From positions 1 through 64,000 of the forward strand of contig NZ_JYNH01000001.1 in the NCBI RefSeq assembly GCF_000960765.1: a stretch of 64,000 bases of DNA, given 5' to 3'. The notes below the pieces were generated by a model that saw nothing but the letters and a program-made list of their open reading frames with translations, ran no database searches and was not told where the DNA came from. The DNA comes from Desulfosporosinus sp. I2. GTDB lineage: Bacteria; Bacillota; Desulfitobacteriia; Desulfitobacteriales; Desulfitobacteriaceae. Below are positions 15,955 to 23,552 of the stretch, one piece after another. Both the position numbers and the translations under genes were made by a program. How positions within the stretch are numbered: position 1 is the first letter of the stretch; the number at the start of each line of letters is the position of its first letter.

Positions 15955-16923
15955 TTACTTTTTAAGACCGATTTCTGTTAGCATTCCGGGTTTTAGGACT
16001 AAATCAGGGTTATTCACTGTAATTTTCACCAAAACACTTTTACTGCGAGAGTCAATGACAGGATCTATGAAAGAAACTTTTCCTGAAAACTCTTTATCGG
16101 GGATTTCTGTAACCTTTACGACAACTTCCTGACCAACTTTTACACTTTCCATAAATCCGACAGGCAGAGAAGCTTTAATGTATAATGAATCAACATTGAT
16201 AACTGTTAGCAAAACAACTCCTGGCGAAGCCAATTCACCGACATTGATATTTATTGCACTTACTGTTCCAGAGACAGGAGATACTATTGTTCCATAGGCA
16301 AGTTGAGTCTTAGCCAAGTCTAACGCCGCTTGGGCTTGATTAACTTGTGCTTGCAAGACATTCAAAGCTTCCTTTGTTTCCCCTTTAGTCAACATATCCA
16401 GCTGATCTTGCGCTGAGTTATACTGAGCTTCAGCAGCAGACAATTGTGTTTGAGCCGTTTCCAGTTGTGCCTGCGATATTATCTTAGCATTAGCAAGCTG
16501 TTGATTCCGATCAAAGTTATTTTTTGCATTTGTATAAGCAGTTTTGGTGCTGTCTAACAGAGTCTGAGCTTGAGCTATCTGTTCAGGTCGAGCCCCGGAC
16601 TGCATTTTGACTAGATTCGCTTGAGCGGTACTTACCCCCGCTTGGGCCTGGGCTACTTGAGCTTCAATATCTTTGACGTCAAGTGAAATAAGCTTATCTC
16701 CTTTTTTCACGACAGAGCCTACGTCCACTGAGATATCTGAAATTTTCGCCGAAATCTTTGTTGTGATCCCAGCTTTTTCGTTAGCATCGATGATCCCCGC
16801 CATCACAAAAACTGGCTTACTTGCCTGAACATCAGTGCCAGCTTGCATATCTTTTTGTTCCGTAGCACTGCATCCTGTAAGCACAACAACCATTGCTAAA
16901 ATAATCAATAAAACTCTTTTCAT
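15955..16923 (-). CDS. Membrane-fusion (HlyD/RND-type) lipoprotein
   Basis: First gene of the efflux operon; 322 residues. A lipoprotein signal ends at VVLTGCSA (lipobox cysteine at about 18). It is followed by a lipoyl half (ISDISVDVGSVVKKGDKLISLD), a long coiled coil rich in Ala and Gln (about 90-200, AQAQAGVSTAQANLVK, AQTLLDSTKTAYTNAKNNF), the second lipoyl half (GTIVSPVSGTVSAININVGELASPG) and beta-barrel and membrane-proximal domains. In a Gram-positive cell it would sit on the outer face of the membrane and couple to the pump. The ribosome binding site is AAAGGGGATTGGT. Confidence 0.85.
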   Translation of the reverse strand: MKRVLLIILAMVVVLTGCSATEQKDMQAGTDVQASKPVFVMAGIIDANEKAGITTKISAKISDISVDVGSVVKKGDKLISLDVKDIEAQVAQAQAGVSTAQANLVKMQSGARPEQIAQAQTLLDSTKTAYTNAKNNFDRNQQLANAKIISQAQLETAQTQLSAAEAQYNSAQDQLDMLTKGETKEALNVLQAQVNQAQAALDLAKTQLAYGTIVSPVSGTVSAININVGELASPGVVLLTVINVDSLYIKASLPVGFMESVKVGQEVVVKVTEIPDKEFSGKVSFIDPVIDSRSKSVLVKITVNNPDLVLKPGMLTEIGLKK

Positions 16924-16971
16924 ACCAATCCCCTTTCTCTTTGTACAGCAACAGTTCGTATGCGTACTATT

Positions 16972-17014
16972 ATTAGACTTAGTCTAATGTACCTCGAGAT
17001 ATAAACTCTGTCAA
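16972..17014 (-). promoter_or_regulatory. Promoter of the efflux operon with overlapping palindromic operator
   Basis: On the minus strand TTGACA (17009-17014) and TACATT (16986-16991) are 17 bases apart. A 17-base palindrome, ATTAGACTTAGTCTAAT (16972-16988), overlaps the -10 and the expected start point, the usual place for a MarR-type repressor site. Confidence 0.7.
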
Positions 17015-17110
17015 TACCTAAATTGCGACTGCGTTTTTATAAGTTCCCCTGACCATGATTGAATTCAAGAATGTTCTAGATTAAGGTAAAGTCTAGACCG
17101 AAAGATTCTG

Positions 17111-17149
17111 AATAAAAGGATCTCCAGCTATCTTAAGTGGAGATCCTTT
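17111..17149 (-). terminator. Intrinsic terminator facing minus strand
   Basis: AAAGGATCTCCA and TGGAGATCCTTT form a perfect 12-bp stem, followed on the minus strand by TTATTC. It may end transcription from the decayed sdpRI genes upstream. Confidence 0.6.
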
Positions 17150-17278
17150 CTAAGCTTCAATATTTATTGAAATCCCTGTGGTCTGGGAACCAGACAAATT
17201 GTGCATTCCATATAATGGTAATAGGAGCAGTTGGAACATTTAACCGGACAACAAATTTCTTATATAGGAGTGATAATT

Positions 17279-17374
17279 ATGGACGGATGGTCTCGAAGAC
17301 ATCATAGACGGTTTTGGCGTCGTCATCCTGGAGTAATCATTATCGTCCCTCATTGGGGACATCGTTGGTGGTAA
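17279..17374 (+). CDS. 31-residue Trp/His/Arg-rich peptide
   Basis: An ATG with a good ribosome binding site (TATAGGAGTGATAATT before it) opens a 31-codon frame. The product has seven Arg, five His and five Trp; it begins MDGWSRRHHRRFWRRHPG, passes a short hydrophobic VIIIVP stretch and ends GHRWW. A perfect 11-bp hairpin follows 20 bases after the stop, giving the spacing of a complete small gene. I know no family for it. The composition resembles cationic Trp-rich membrane-active peptides, and metal binding through the histidines is also possible; both are inference. The only support is frame, ribosome binding site and hairpin. Confidence 0.45.
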   Translation: MDGWSRRHHRRFWRRHPGVIIIVPHWGHRWW

Positions 17375-17393
17375 CATCTTCCGGCATATGCAC

Positions 17394-17420
17394 AGCATCT
17401 GCGCTTTAAGCGCAGATGCT
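17394..17420 (+). terminator. Hairpin after the small peptide gene
   Basis: AGCATCTGCGC and GCGCAGATGCT pair perfectly around TTTAA. There is no clear T-tract, so it may be a 3'-end stabiliser rather than a terminator. Confidence 0.45.
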
Positions 17421-17473
17421 ACTCATCCTAACAATTAGTTAATTGGGTTCCAGTATCACTCGCCCCATTTCTA

Positions 17474-17660
17474 TTATTCAACAATTTGCCGATAGGCAAT
17501 ATATGAATAACTAATCGGGACTATTGATATCACGGCAATAATAATAATGAACCCAATTCCCGTAAACTTTGTTCCCGTAAAGGCCAGTAATATATTGATA
17601 ATACCGCCCAAGGCCCATAATGGGGCAGCCAATCTGTGGGTTTTTACTTATCTTTTGCAT
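17474..17660 (-). pseudogene. sdpI-like immunity/membrane protein remnant
   Basis: A plausible start (GGAGGAATAGAAG then ATG at 17660) gives only MQKISK before the frame is lost. In another frame the next codons (17647 down to 17474) encode the C-terminal hairpin of an SdpI-type protein: KTHRLAAPLWALGGIINILL, then a second hydrophobic helix ending YSYIAYRQIVE. The middle of the usual 210-residue protein is missing, so this looks like an internal deletion of an sdpI gene lying directly behind an sdpR-like regulator. Confidence 0.6.
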
Positions 17661-17841
17661 CTTCTATTCCTCCTTCGTTAACATGAGTTGCGTTAAAAAA
17701 CCATTTAACCACCTCTTGAAATACTGTCGTATTCAGCGAATAATAGATGTTTTGTCCCTTTCGATTATCCGTCACCAACAAAGCTTGCTTCAAGGCATTG
17801 AGATGGTGAGAAATACTCGGCTTCGTCATATCAAATTGGCT
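17644..17841 (-). pseudogene. sdpR-like ArsR-family autorepressor, N-terminally truncated
   Basis: The frame contains the recognition half of an ArsR/SdpR winged helix, FDMTKPSISHHLNALKQA, then GQNIYYSLNTTVFQEVVKWF near the C-terminus. The first about 35 residues, including the start, are absent: a TAA stop lies a few codons upstream of FDMTK. The ATG inside this motif at 17829 gives a 61-residue frame without a proper helix-turn-helix. It overlaps the sdpI remnant, as intact sdpR and sdpI genes do in other Firmicutes. The residual polypeptide is unlikely to bind DNA. Confidence 0.65.
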
Positions 17842-17926
17842 TTTTTAAAACCAAAAGATATATACTTCTTAAAAAAAATGTTCACCAACACGCTTTCCCT
17901 TAAAACTGAAGACTGTTTTTTGTCAT

Positions 17927-18208
17927 CTATTTAGGATTGGATGACGAACAACTTAATATGTAACTCTGCATCGTGGTATAGTTTGTCTCTGCTTCATCCT
18001 CATCAGTAAACCACTCTGTTCCCTGTTCTAGAGACTTACTATTATAGGTATGAATCAAACCACCCGCAAGAACCCCCTTGCCCCAAGCTACAAAATACTG
18101 AGCTGGGGAGTTAACGGGATTTACTCCGGAACCAAAGTAAATAGGGGTCCCGTTTATTTCCGTGCTTTCAAAGATATTGGCTTTAGTCATTCCACAAGGA
18201 TTATCCAT
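17927..18208 (-). CDS. Small protein of unknown function
   Basis: A 93-residue soluble product beginning MDNPCGMTKANIFE, with a glycine-rich middle (AWGKGVLAGGLIHTY) and an acidic region (WFTDEDEAE). No signal peptide, membrane helix or known motif. Start support: CGGAGGGAGAAGAGCTGTA before the ATG, and a minus-strand promoter TTGTTA-17-TATAAC at 18253-18281. It is divergent from the unknown gene at 18447. Confidence 0.5.
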   Translation of the reverse strand: MDNPCGMTKANIFESTEINGTPIYFGSGVNPVNSPAQYFVAWGKGVLAGGLIHTYNSKSLEQGTEWFTDEDEAETNYTTMQSYILSCSSSNPK

Positions 18209-18252
18209 TACAGCTCTTCTCCCTCCGTACCATTTCTATCTAGAAAGCTATT

Positions 18253-18281
18253 GTTATAGGGCTGACTCTAAGTTATAACAA
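18253..18281 (-). promoter_or_regulatory. Promoter of the unknown gene at 17927-18208
   Basis: TTGTTA and TATAAC on the minus strand are separated by 17 bases; the two hexamers are part of an 8-bp inverted repeat (TTGTTATA/TATAACAA). Confidence 0.5.
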
Positions 18282-18308
18282 TCCCGCTTGGAGTAACCCA
18301 AGTTGTTC

Positions 18309-18344
18309 CCGTATGTTAATACTTACCCGTATGTTAATACTTAC
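18309..18344 (+). repeat. Tandem 18-bp repeat, candidate activator/repressor site
   Basis: CCGTATGTTAATACTTAC occurs twice without spacer. Each unit has an internal GTAT...ATAC symmetry, and the second copy runs into the -35 of the promoter at 18341-18369. Confidence 0.65.
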
Positions 18345-18369
18345 ATAAAGAAAACAAATAGTCTATAAT
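18341..18369 (+). promoter_or_regulatory. Promoter of the unknown gene at 18447
   Basis: TTACAT and TATAAT are separated by 17 bases on the plus strand, next to two tandem repeat units. Confidence 0.6.
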
Positions 18370-18446
18370 AACTATGTAATATTAAGTCCAAAATTCGCAA
18401 TGGAACAAGTCGGACTTGTCCTTGCATGTCCTAAAGGGGGAGATCG

Positions 18447-18848
18447 ATGTATACTCAGGCTTATTCACCTGAACAATCTGCTTTTGGCAAACTTGAAAAT
18501 GGTCGAGATGTGCTTATTCTCTATGTCAAAGAATTTGAGGGTCAAGTCAGGACTGTCAATCAGTCCGGTCTTTCTGGATATACTTATCATTGGTTTGCAA
18601 CGGAACTTAAGGATGCATATGTCCTCCAAGTAACTTGGGAAAATGAAGTTCACATTGCTATTCGTTTCAACACTCAACACTTTGGCCTTATTGACCAATT
18701 ACTTCAACCTAAGGATGTTATCCTTACAACGACCCCCCTATCCCTTCTCATGGAAAAGGCCCAGACAAACCAGTATAACTTTATTGAATTTAACGATGTG
18801 CTTACCTTTAGTAATTTATCGTTTGAAGTACCCAATTGCGAAAATTAG
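18447..18848 (+). CDS. Protein of unknown function, 133 residues
   Basis: Starts at an ATG after AAAGGGGGAGATCG, an excellent ribosome binding site. The soluble product has no signal peptide or recognised domain; it looks like a small beta-rich protein (ENGRDVLILYVKEFEGQVRTV, YHWFATELKDAYVLQVTWE, VHIAIRFN). It has its own promoter with a tandem repeat at the -35 and two terminator-like hairpins after the stop, so it is a monocistronic and probably regulated gene. I do not recognise it. Confidence 0.6.
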   Translation: MYTQAYSPEQSAFGKLENGRDVLILYVKEFEGQVRTVNQSGLSGYTYHWFATELKDAYVLQVTWENEVHIAIRFNTQHFGLIDQLLQPKDVILTTTPLSLLMEKAQTNQYNFIEFNDVLTFSNLSFEVPNCEN

Positions 18849-18871
18849 AGTTAATTGTAAGAATTTCTCAT

Positions 18872-18905
18872 AGACGAATGAATTTGCTTGCAATTTCATT
18901 CGTCT
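18872..18905 (+). terminator. Hairpin downstream of the unknown gene
   Basis: AGACGAATGAATTTGC pairs with GCAATTTCATTCGTCT with one mismatch. The T-tract is weak; a second, better hairpin follows. Confidence 0.5.
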
Positions 18906-18936
18906 ATCGTATAATAATTAAAGAGTTGGCAACGAG

Positions 18937-18968
18937 GCCTACCTGATTTTCAGGTAGGCTATTTTTAA
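18937..18968 (+). terminator. Intrinsic terminator before the chemoreceptor gene
   Basis: GCCTACCTGA and TCAGGTAGGC form a 10-bp stem followed by TATTTTTAA. It ends 16 bases before the next start codon, so it could also act as an attenuator of that gene. Confidence 0.7.
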
Positions 18969-18984
18969 TTTGAGGTGAATCTAT

Positions 18985-19986
18985 ATGGCAGACGAAAACC
19001 TAGTTATTGATACTTCCATCCTACTTAGCGAACTTAAAAATGCGAACCAAGAAATGGGTCAAGTCATCGAATCCATCCGACAAATAGCTCAGCACACAAA
19101 CCTTCTATCTCTTAATTCAGCCATTGAAGCAGCCAGAGCTGGTGAAGCGGGTCGTGGCTTTAGCGTCGTAGCGGATGAAATCAAAAAACTCGCCACACGC
19201 AGCTTAGCTTCAACTAAAGAAAGTACAAAGATTATCGAAAATATTCAAAGCAAAGCCAACGAAGTAATGGCTGTGCGAATGGCCGATGTGGCCTATGATA
19301 CGATCGATAAGATTGATCGGAACCTTTTTGAACGCAATTGTGATGCCCAAGCATGGGCTGGTTTTGATAAAGTTAAGAATTGCTTTTGCACATCCGCTTC
19401 AGATCGTTCTTCCATAGCTAATGCATTATTAAAGAAGCTTGTCGATATTTATGAAGTCTATCTTGACCTCTATGTTCTGGATCCTGCAGGAACAATCGTT
19501 GCGGCTGGTGTTCATTACGAACTCATGGGTCAGAACATGGCTGATAAAGATTGGTTTAAAGCTGCTAAGGCAGAAAACACAATATCGGTCAGTGACCTTT
19601 ACTATTCAACGGTTGGTAAGTCTCATACCGTGGCCTATACCTGCCCAATCCGTAGTGATGAAGGGCAAATATTGGGGTATTTCTCTACTCGATTCAACTG
19701 GAACTATATCTATGACATTATCGATTCCGCTCGTATAGGGAAGAATGGAGATATATTCATTATTAACAACGCCGGATACGTCATTGCCTGCCGGAGCCGC
19801 AAAGGTATTCTTACTGATAATTTAAAGCACCTTAAGGCTGCTCAACTGGCGATTAATGGGGAAACCTACGGTTACCTTTTTGAAAAGGATACAATAGGCT
19901 CTAAAATTTACGGTTACGCCCATACTCGAGGCTACAACGCCTATCAAGGGAAAAATTGGTCTGCCCTCGTAAGCGAAGCCCTTTAA
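18985..19986 (+). CDS. Soluble chemoreceptor-like protein: N-terminal MCP signalling tip, C-terminal Cache sensor
   Basis: The first 85 residues hold the conserved hairpin tip of methyl-accepting chemotaxis proteins, [20 protein letters not shown] then [20 protein letters not shown], which contacts CheA and CheW. The remainder (about 110-333) looks like a Cache-type ligand-binding domain: [44 protein letters not shown]-like [13 protein letters not shown], and [18 protein letters not shown]. No membrane helix is present and the order is the reverse of ordinary chemoreceptors, so it should be a cytoplasmic sensor. The signalling domain is short, with little room for methylation helices. Start: TTTGAGGTGAATCTAT before the ATG. 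No chemotaxis genes adjoin it. Confidence 0.8.
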   Translation: MADENLVIDTSILLSELKNANQEMGQVIESIRQIAQHTNLLSLNSAIEAARAGEAGRGFSVVADEIKKLATRSLASTKESTKIIENIQSKANEVMAVRMADVAYDTIDKIDRNLFERNCDAQAWAGFDKVKNCFCTSASDRSSIANALLKKLVDIYEVYLDLYVLDPAGTIVAAGVHYELMGQNMADKDWFKAAKAENTISVSDLYYSTVGKSHTVAYTCPIRSDEGQILGYFSTRFNWNYIYDIIDSARIGKNGDIFIINNAGYVIACRSRKGILTDNLKHLKAAQLAINGETYGYLFEKDTIGSKIYGYAHTRGYNAYQGKNWSALVSEAL

Positions 19987-20054
19987 ATTAGTACGGGAAT
20001 TTGGCTGGCGCAAACCTTCCTTCGGCAAGGATAGCCTCCCTATAAATTCTAAGC

Positions 20055-21626
20055 TTAAGCGTTTGATTGCAGACGCCTTTTGACGCTAGGATAACGATCT
20101 AGGTCAGTATGGGGAAGAAATTTACTGCCACTGAACTTGTCCATGAAGGCGGAATTAGCATTTAGCTCGAAATAAGTCACCTTGCCTGCTATCGCTTCCG
20201 CTTCAAGTCGCTTACTGCGAGATAGAAGCACTTGGCGAGCAGCTTCGCCTGAACTATTGCCCAGGCGTACGATCGCCGAACGTGGAAGATCAGGGTAGAG
20301 ACCTATTGTAACAGCTGACTCGATCGGTAAATACTGACCAAATGCCCCAGCTGCATAGAAATGGCTAATCTCTTGCCAAGCACAGCCGACGTTTTCCATC
20401 AATAGATCCGTAGCCGAGTTGACTGCCCCTTTAGTAGCCATGAAATTATTAATATCGACCTGCGAAACAACAATGTCTTCCCCGGAAGCCGCTTCATGGG
20501 CAGGGACTACAACAAACTCCTGAAGTCCGTTCTGAAAACGGGCATTTCGATTAATAAAACCGCTGAGGAAAAGCTCGGCAAGTGTGTCCACCAAGCCCGA
20601 GCCGCAAATACCTCGGGCAGGGAGATTACCAACGGTCGAATAGCTTATCCAACCCGTCTTTGGATCTATGGCAACATGGTCTACCGCTCCGGGTTCTGCT
20701 CGCATACCATAGGTTGTGACTCCGCCTTCTAGCGCTGGTCCTGCTGCACCCGCACAGGCGACTAGCCATTCTTCATTCCCTAACACGATTTCCCCATTCG
20801 TTCCGATATCAACAAAAAGGGAAATATCAGACTGTTGGTGCATACCACTAACTAAGATTCCCCCTATGACGTCTCCACCCAGATAACTCCCTATACTCGG
20901 TAAGCAATAAACTGGAGCCAAGGGGTGAATCTCAAGTCCTATTTCTTTTGCCGAAATAAAACCCGGATTGTTTACGATAGGAGTATAGGGAGCACGGCAA
21001 ATCGAAGCAGGATCAAGCCCTAGCAAAAGATGAATCATCGTTGTATTCGCTCCAATAGCTGCAGCAGTAATCTTACCCGTTTCAATAGGCAGTGGATAAA
21101 GACTTTTAATCAAACGATTTAAGGTATTTAAAACTGCAGCTTGCAATCTTGCTAAGCCACCAAGTTCTCCAGAATGGCGAATGCGGGTCAAGATATCCTC
21201 ACCCATGACTATTTGGTCATTATAATCAGCGGCATGCCTTAGAACTGTACCTTCACAGAGATCAATTAAGTACACAACCACGGTTGTAGTTCCTATGTCG
21301 ATGGCCAACCCGAAATGTTCTCGGGTAGTATCGCCTGGTTCTATATCGATTACGGTCCAGCCTTGTCCGTTGTCCGCTAAAGTGGCTGTGAGCTGCCACT
21401 TGGCGCTTCGGCATATAACGGGAATCCTAGGCATAAGTGCCAGAGGTACATTAACACAGCCGTAGCTGCGCTCCAGCATCTGACGAACTTGGTCCACATC
21501 CGCTCGGTTATCCAGTGAACTTGGTGGGTTCAGAGACAAGTAAACTTTTCTAGTTAATGGCTTAAGGTTAATGAGAGGAGATTGAACTTGCTCCGCAAGG
21601 ATTACGGGTTTTTGATGGTTTGACAT
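20055..21626 (-). CDS. RACE-type ASKHA ATPase (corrinoid protein activator family) lacking the [2Fe-2S] domain
   Basis: Members of this family (RamA, AcsV, MtgC-associated activators) use ATP to drive reduction of the cobalt in corrinoid methyl-transfer proteins. The actin-like ATPase fold shows phosphate loop LAIDIGTTTVVVY (about 108-120), GANTTMIHLLLGL, a second loop FVDIGTNGEIVLG and GAAGPALEGG. Full-length proteins carry an N-terminal ferredoxin; here the sequence begins in the linker just before the ATPase, with no cluster-binding cysteines in the first 60 residues, and the ATG has its own ribosome binding site (AGAAGGTACGCT). It therefore needs a separate electron donor or has another role. 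The UroD- and MetE-like genes in the window suggest, but do not prove, corrinoid methyl transfer. Confidence 0.75.
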   Translation of the reverse strand: MSNHQKPVILAEQVQSPLINLKPLTRKVYLSLNPPSSLDNRADVDQVRQMLERSYGCVNVPLALMPRIPVICRSAKWQLTATLADNGQGWTVIDIEPGDTTREHFGLAIDIGTTTVVVYLIDLCEGTVLRHAADYNDQIVMGEDILTRIRHSGELGGLARLQAAVLNTLNRLIKSLYPLPIETGKITAAAIGANTTMIHLLLGLDPASICRAPYTPIVNNPGFISAKEIGLEIHPLAPVYCLPSIGSYLGGDVIGGILVSGMHQQSDISLFVDIGTNGEIVLGNEEWLVACAGAAGPALEGGVTTYGMRAEPGAVDHVAIDPKTGWISYSTVGNLPARGICGSGLVDTLAELFLSGFINRNARFQNGLQEFVVVPAHEAASGEDIVVSQVDINNFMATKGAVNSATDLLMENVGCAWQEISHFYAAGAFGQYLPIESAVTIGLYPDLPRSAIVRLGNSSGEAARQVLLSRSKRLEAEAIAGKVTYFELNANSAFMDKFSGSKFLPHTDLDRYPSVKRRLQSNA

Positions 21627-21671
21627 AGCGTACCTTCTTTATCTTATTCTTCATTGTGATTCCCACTTCAA

Positions 21672-22439
21672 TTAATCCAACTGAAACTCATGACAAACTT
21701 CAAAAAAGTCTTTCCGCCCTTGATAATAGCTTTTCTCTTTAAAAGTTAATCGATTATTTCGATCAATTAATAGGACCGTGGACGACCTCGTTCCATAATC
21801 AGTTCCTCCGATAAAGATTGAGGATAGTAGTTTCTCGAGCTCATAACTAATCCCTGTCATCGGCAGTTCGTGATCCTGAGCTTTTTTCTCATCTGCCAAG
21901 ATTTCAAAAAGAGCTTGTGAATCGATCAAGGTATTATTGTCTATGTAATTTGCTAAAGCTTGTTTACTCTTTTGAACTTTAGGCCAAGGAGTATCTAGAC
22001 GATGATTACTAAGACCATATATCCCGGGTTTAAGCTCCCTAACCTCCGACGTTTGTTTACAATAATAGACAAGACTTGATGAATCACCTACTAAGAGATT
22101 AAATGGATTATAGAGGTCTCGTTGCTCAATAACCCCTTGAAGATAATTGATTGGGTTTTCATCTATACATAAGAAGTTGCTGACTAACTTCCCCCTAGAT
22201 TTAGCCTTCAGAATCTGTGAGGAAGGATCCCGAAAGTTTGTCAATGCCGCAAAACGGCCTGATCGCGTTATTCCCATCCAAGTTCCCAGCATCTCCAAAT
22301 CTCTGCCCGCTAAAACCCAAGGGTGAGATTCCCAGAAATGAGCATATTCCGTCGGGCGATAAAAATACTCATCCCTATTTGCCGCTAGTATTAAGCGATA
22401 ACGCGGGTGACAGTCATACGCAAAAATAATCAAGCACAT
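21672..22439 (-). CDS. NRDE (TANGO2-type) family protein
   Basis: A 255-residue NRDE-domain protein, named for the Asn-Arg-Asp-Glu motif seen here as ILAANRDEYFYRPT (about 17-30), following the invariant start MCLIIFAYD with Cys2. Other family marks are GRDLEMLGTWMGITRSGRFAALTNFRD (about 45-71) and the C-terminal STVLLIDR. The family is related to Ntn hydrolases with Cys2 as possible nucleophile, and eukaryotic TANGO2 has been linked to haem handling; the bacterial function is not settled. It lies 13 bases after the GNAT gene and probably shares its transcript. Confidence 0.85.
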   Translation of the reverse strand: MCLIIFAYDCHPRYRLILAANRDEYFYRPTEYAHFWESHPWVLAGRDLEMLGTWMGITRSGRFAALTNFRDPSSQILKAKSRGKLVSNFLCIDENPINYLQGVIEQRDLYNPFNLLVGDSSSLVYYCKQTSEVRELKPGIYGLSNHRLDTPWPKVQKSKQALANYIDNNTLIDSQALFEILADEKKAQDHELPMTGISYELEKLLSSIFIGGTDYGTRSSTVLLIDRNNRLTFKEKSYYQGRKDFFEVCHEFQLD

Positions 22440-22452
22440 ATAGCTCCCCCCC

Positions 22453-23338
22453 TCAGTCTCCTATAAGTGGGCATAGTTCACTTACTCTTTTGCGGTAATA
22501 CTCATAAGCCACATCAATCTGAAAACCCGTCTGTTGGTATAGCCCTAAAGCATTTATATTTTCGCTATTAACCACAATTGTAAGGTCCGTTCTTCCTCTT
22601 AGCAATAAATTATCGATCATGAGATGAAGTAGTTCTTTGCCATAACCTTTGCCCCGATATTCAGAGATTAGTCCCAAACCAAAAATTGATACGTCTTCAC
22701 CCTCCAAATTTACCGAACCAATTCCAATAATCTCATGATTCAAAAGGGCCAGATACTGTTCTCGAGTTTCCGTTCCAAAACATTTCTCTAATAAACCTTT
22801 CGAATCTTCATAACTGTCATTGAAAATCTTCATGCTAGTTGAAATAGTCTTCTCAAGGTCCTTTAGTTCTGCTTTTCGATATTCCAAACGGTACGTATCC
22901 ATAGATACATATCCAGCCTTATTGAATCTCATGAAATACTCTGTATGTTCATACTTAGCGTCAAGAGCTCTGAGGACCTTTCTACCTGAAATTGAGGTTT
23001 TTTCACTGACAAATAGAATGTCCGAAATATTAAATCTCCTTAATTCGTTAACCGCATTAGTTAATAACTTCTTAAAATATCCCTGCTTTCTAAATTTCGG
23101 CAAAGTATAAGCTGAAATCTCAGCCTCGTGCTTCGTAGGAATGAACATTGATATCATGCTTATTAACTCGCCTTTTTCATATATAAGAAAAAAACTTTTA
23201 ATGGTTGGATCAACGTTCAAGGAGGACTCTAAAAAAATGGCTGCCTTTAAGATTATCATGGTCAATACAAACGCTTTCTAGGTTAAGGACCTCGTTAATA
23301 ACTTTCTCACTTAGACTTTGATAAGCTTTTATCGTCAT
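22453..23338 (-). pseudogene. GNAT N-acetyltransferase with a frameshift near the 5' end
   Basis: From an ATG at 23338 the frame reads MTIKAYQSLSEKVINEVLNL and on to KGSHFF, then stops shortly after a run of seven T (23231-23237 on the plus strand shows A). With one more T the frame continues LESSLNVDPTIKSFFLIYEKGEL, the N-terminus of the 270-residue frame 22453-23265. That frame contains two GNAT-like halves; the acetyl-CoA loop is GLGLISEYRGKGYGKELLHL (about 202-221). The MTMIILKAAI start read from 23265 is therefore not the real one. GGAGG lies upstream of the 23338 start. Substrate unknown. A real mutation, phase-variable tract or sequence error are all possible. Confidence 0.65.
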
Positions 23339-23552
23339 TATTTGCTATATGCCTCCAAAAAGTTACTCCACAATATATTATAAGGTTTTTTTCCAGCTTC
23401 GACCAGTGTGAACTTGATATAAGAAGCCTTACTTTAATCTCTCGTCTAAAGACGGAAAAGTCCCTGCTCCCTTATTTTAGGAACAAAGACTTTTCTTGCA
23501 GACGTTTAAATGGTTATTTAATTCCAACGAATATCTTCTCAATCAAAAAGAG

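Noticed and set aside
17644-17829. A 61-residue ArsR regulator as a functional gene
   Set aside because: It starts in the middle of the helix-turn-helix, so it lacks the DNA-binding and dimer parts; treated as a remnant.
17620-17934. Plus-strand open frame of 104 codons across the sdp region
   Set aside because: It is antisense to recognisable SdpR and SdpI sequence and lacks a ribosome binding site.
18900-18985. c-di-GMP riboswitch before the chemoreceptor gene
   Set aside because: Only a simple GCCTACC hairpin with T-tract is present; the conserved riboswitch core is absent.
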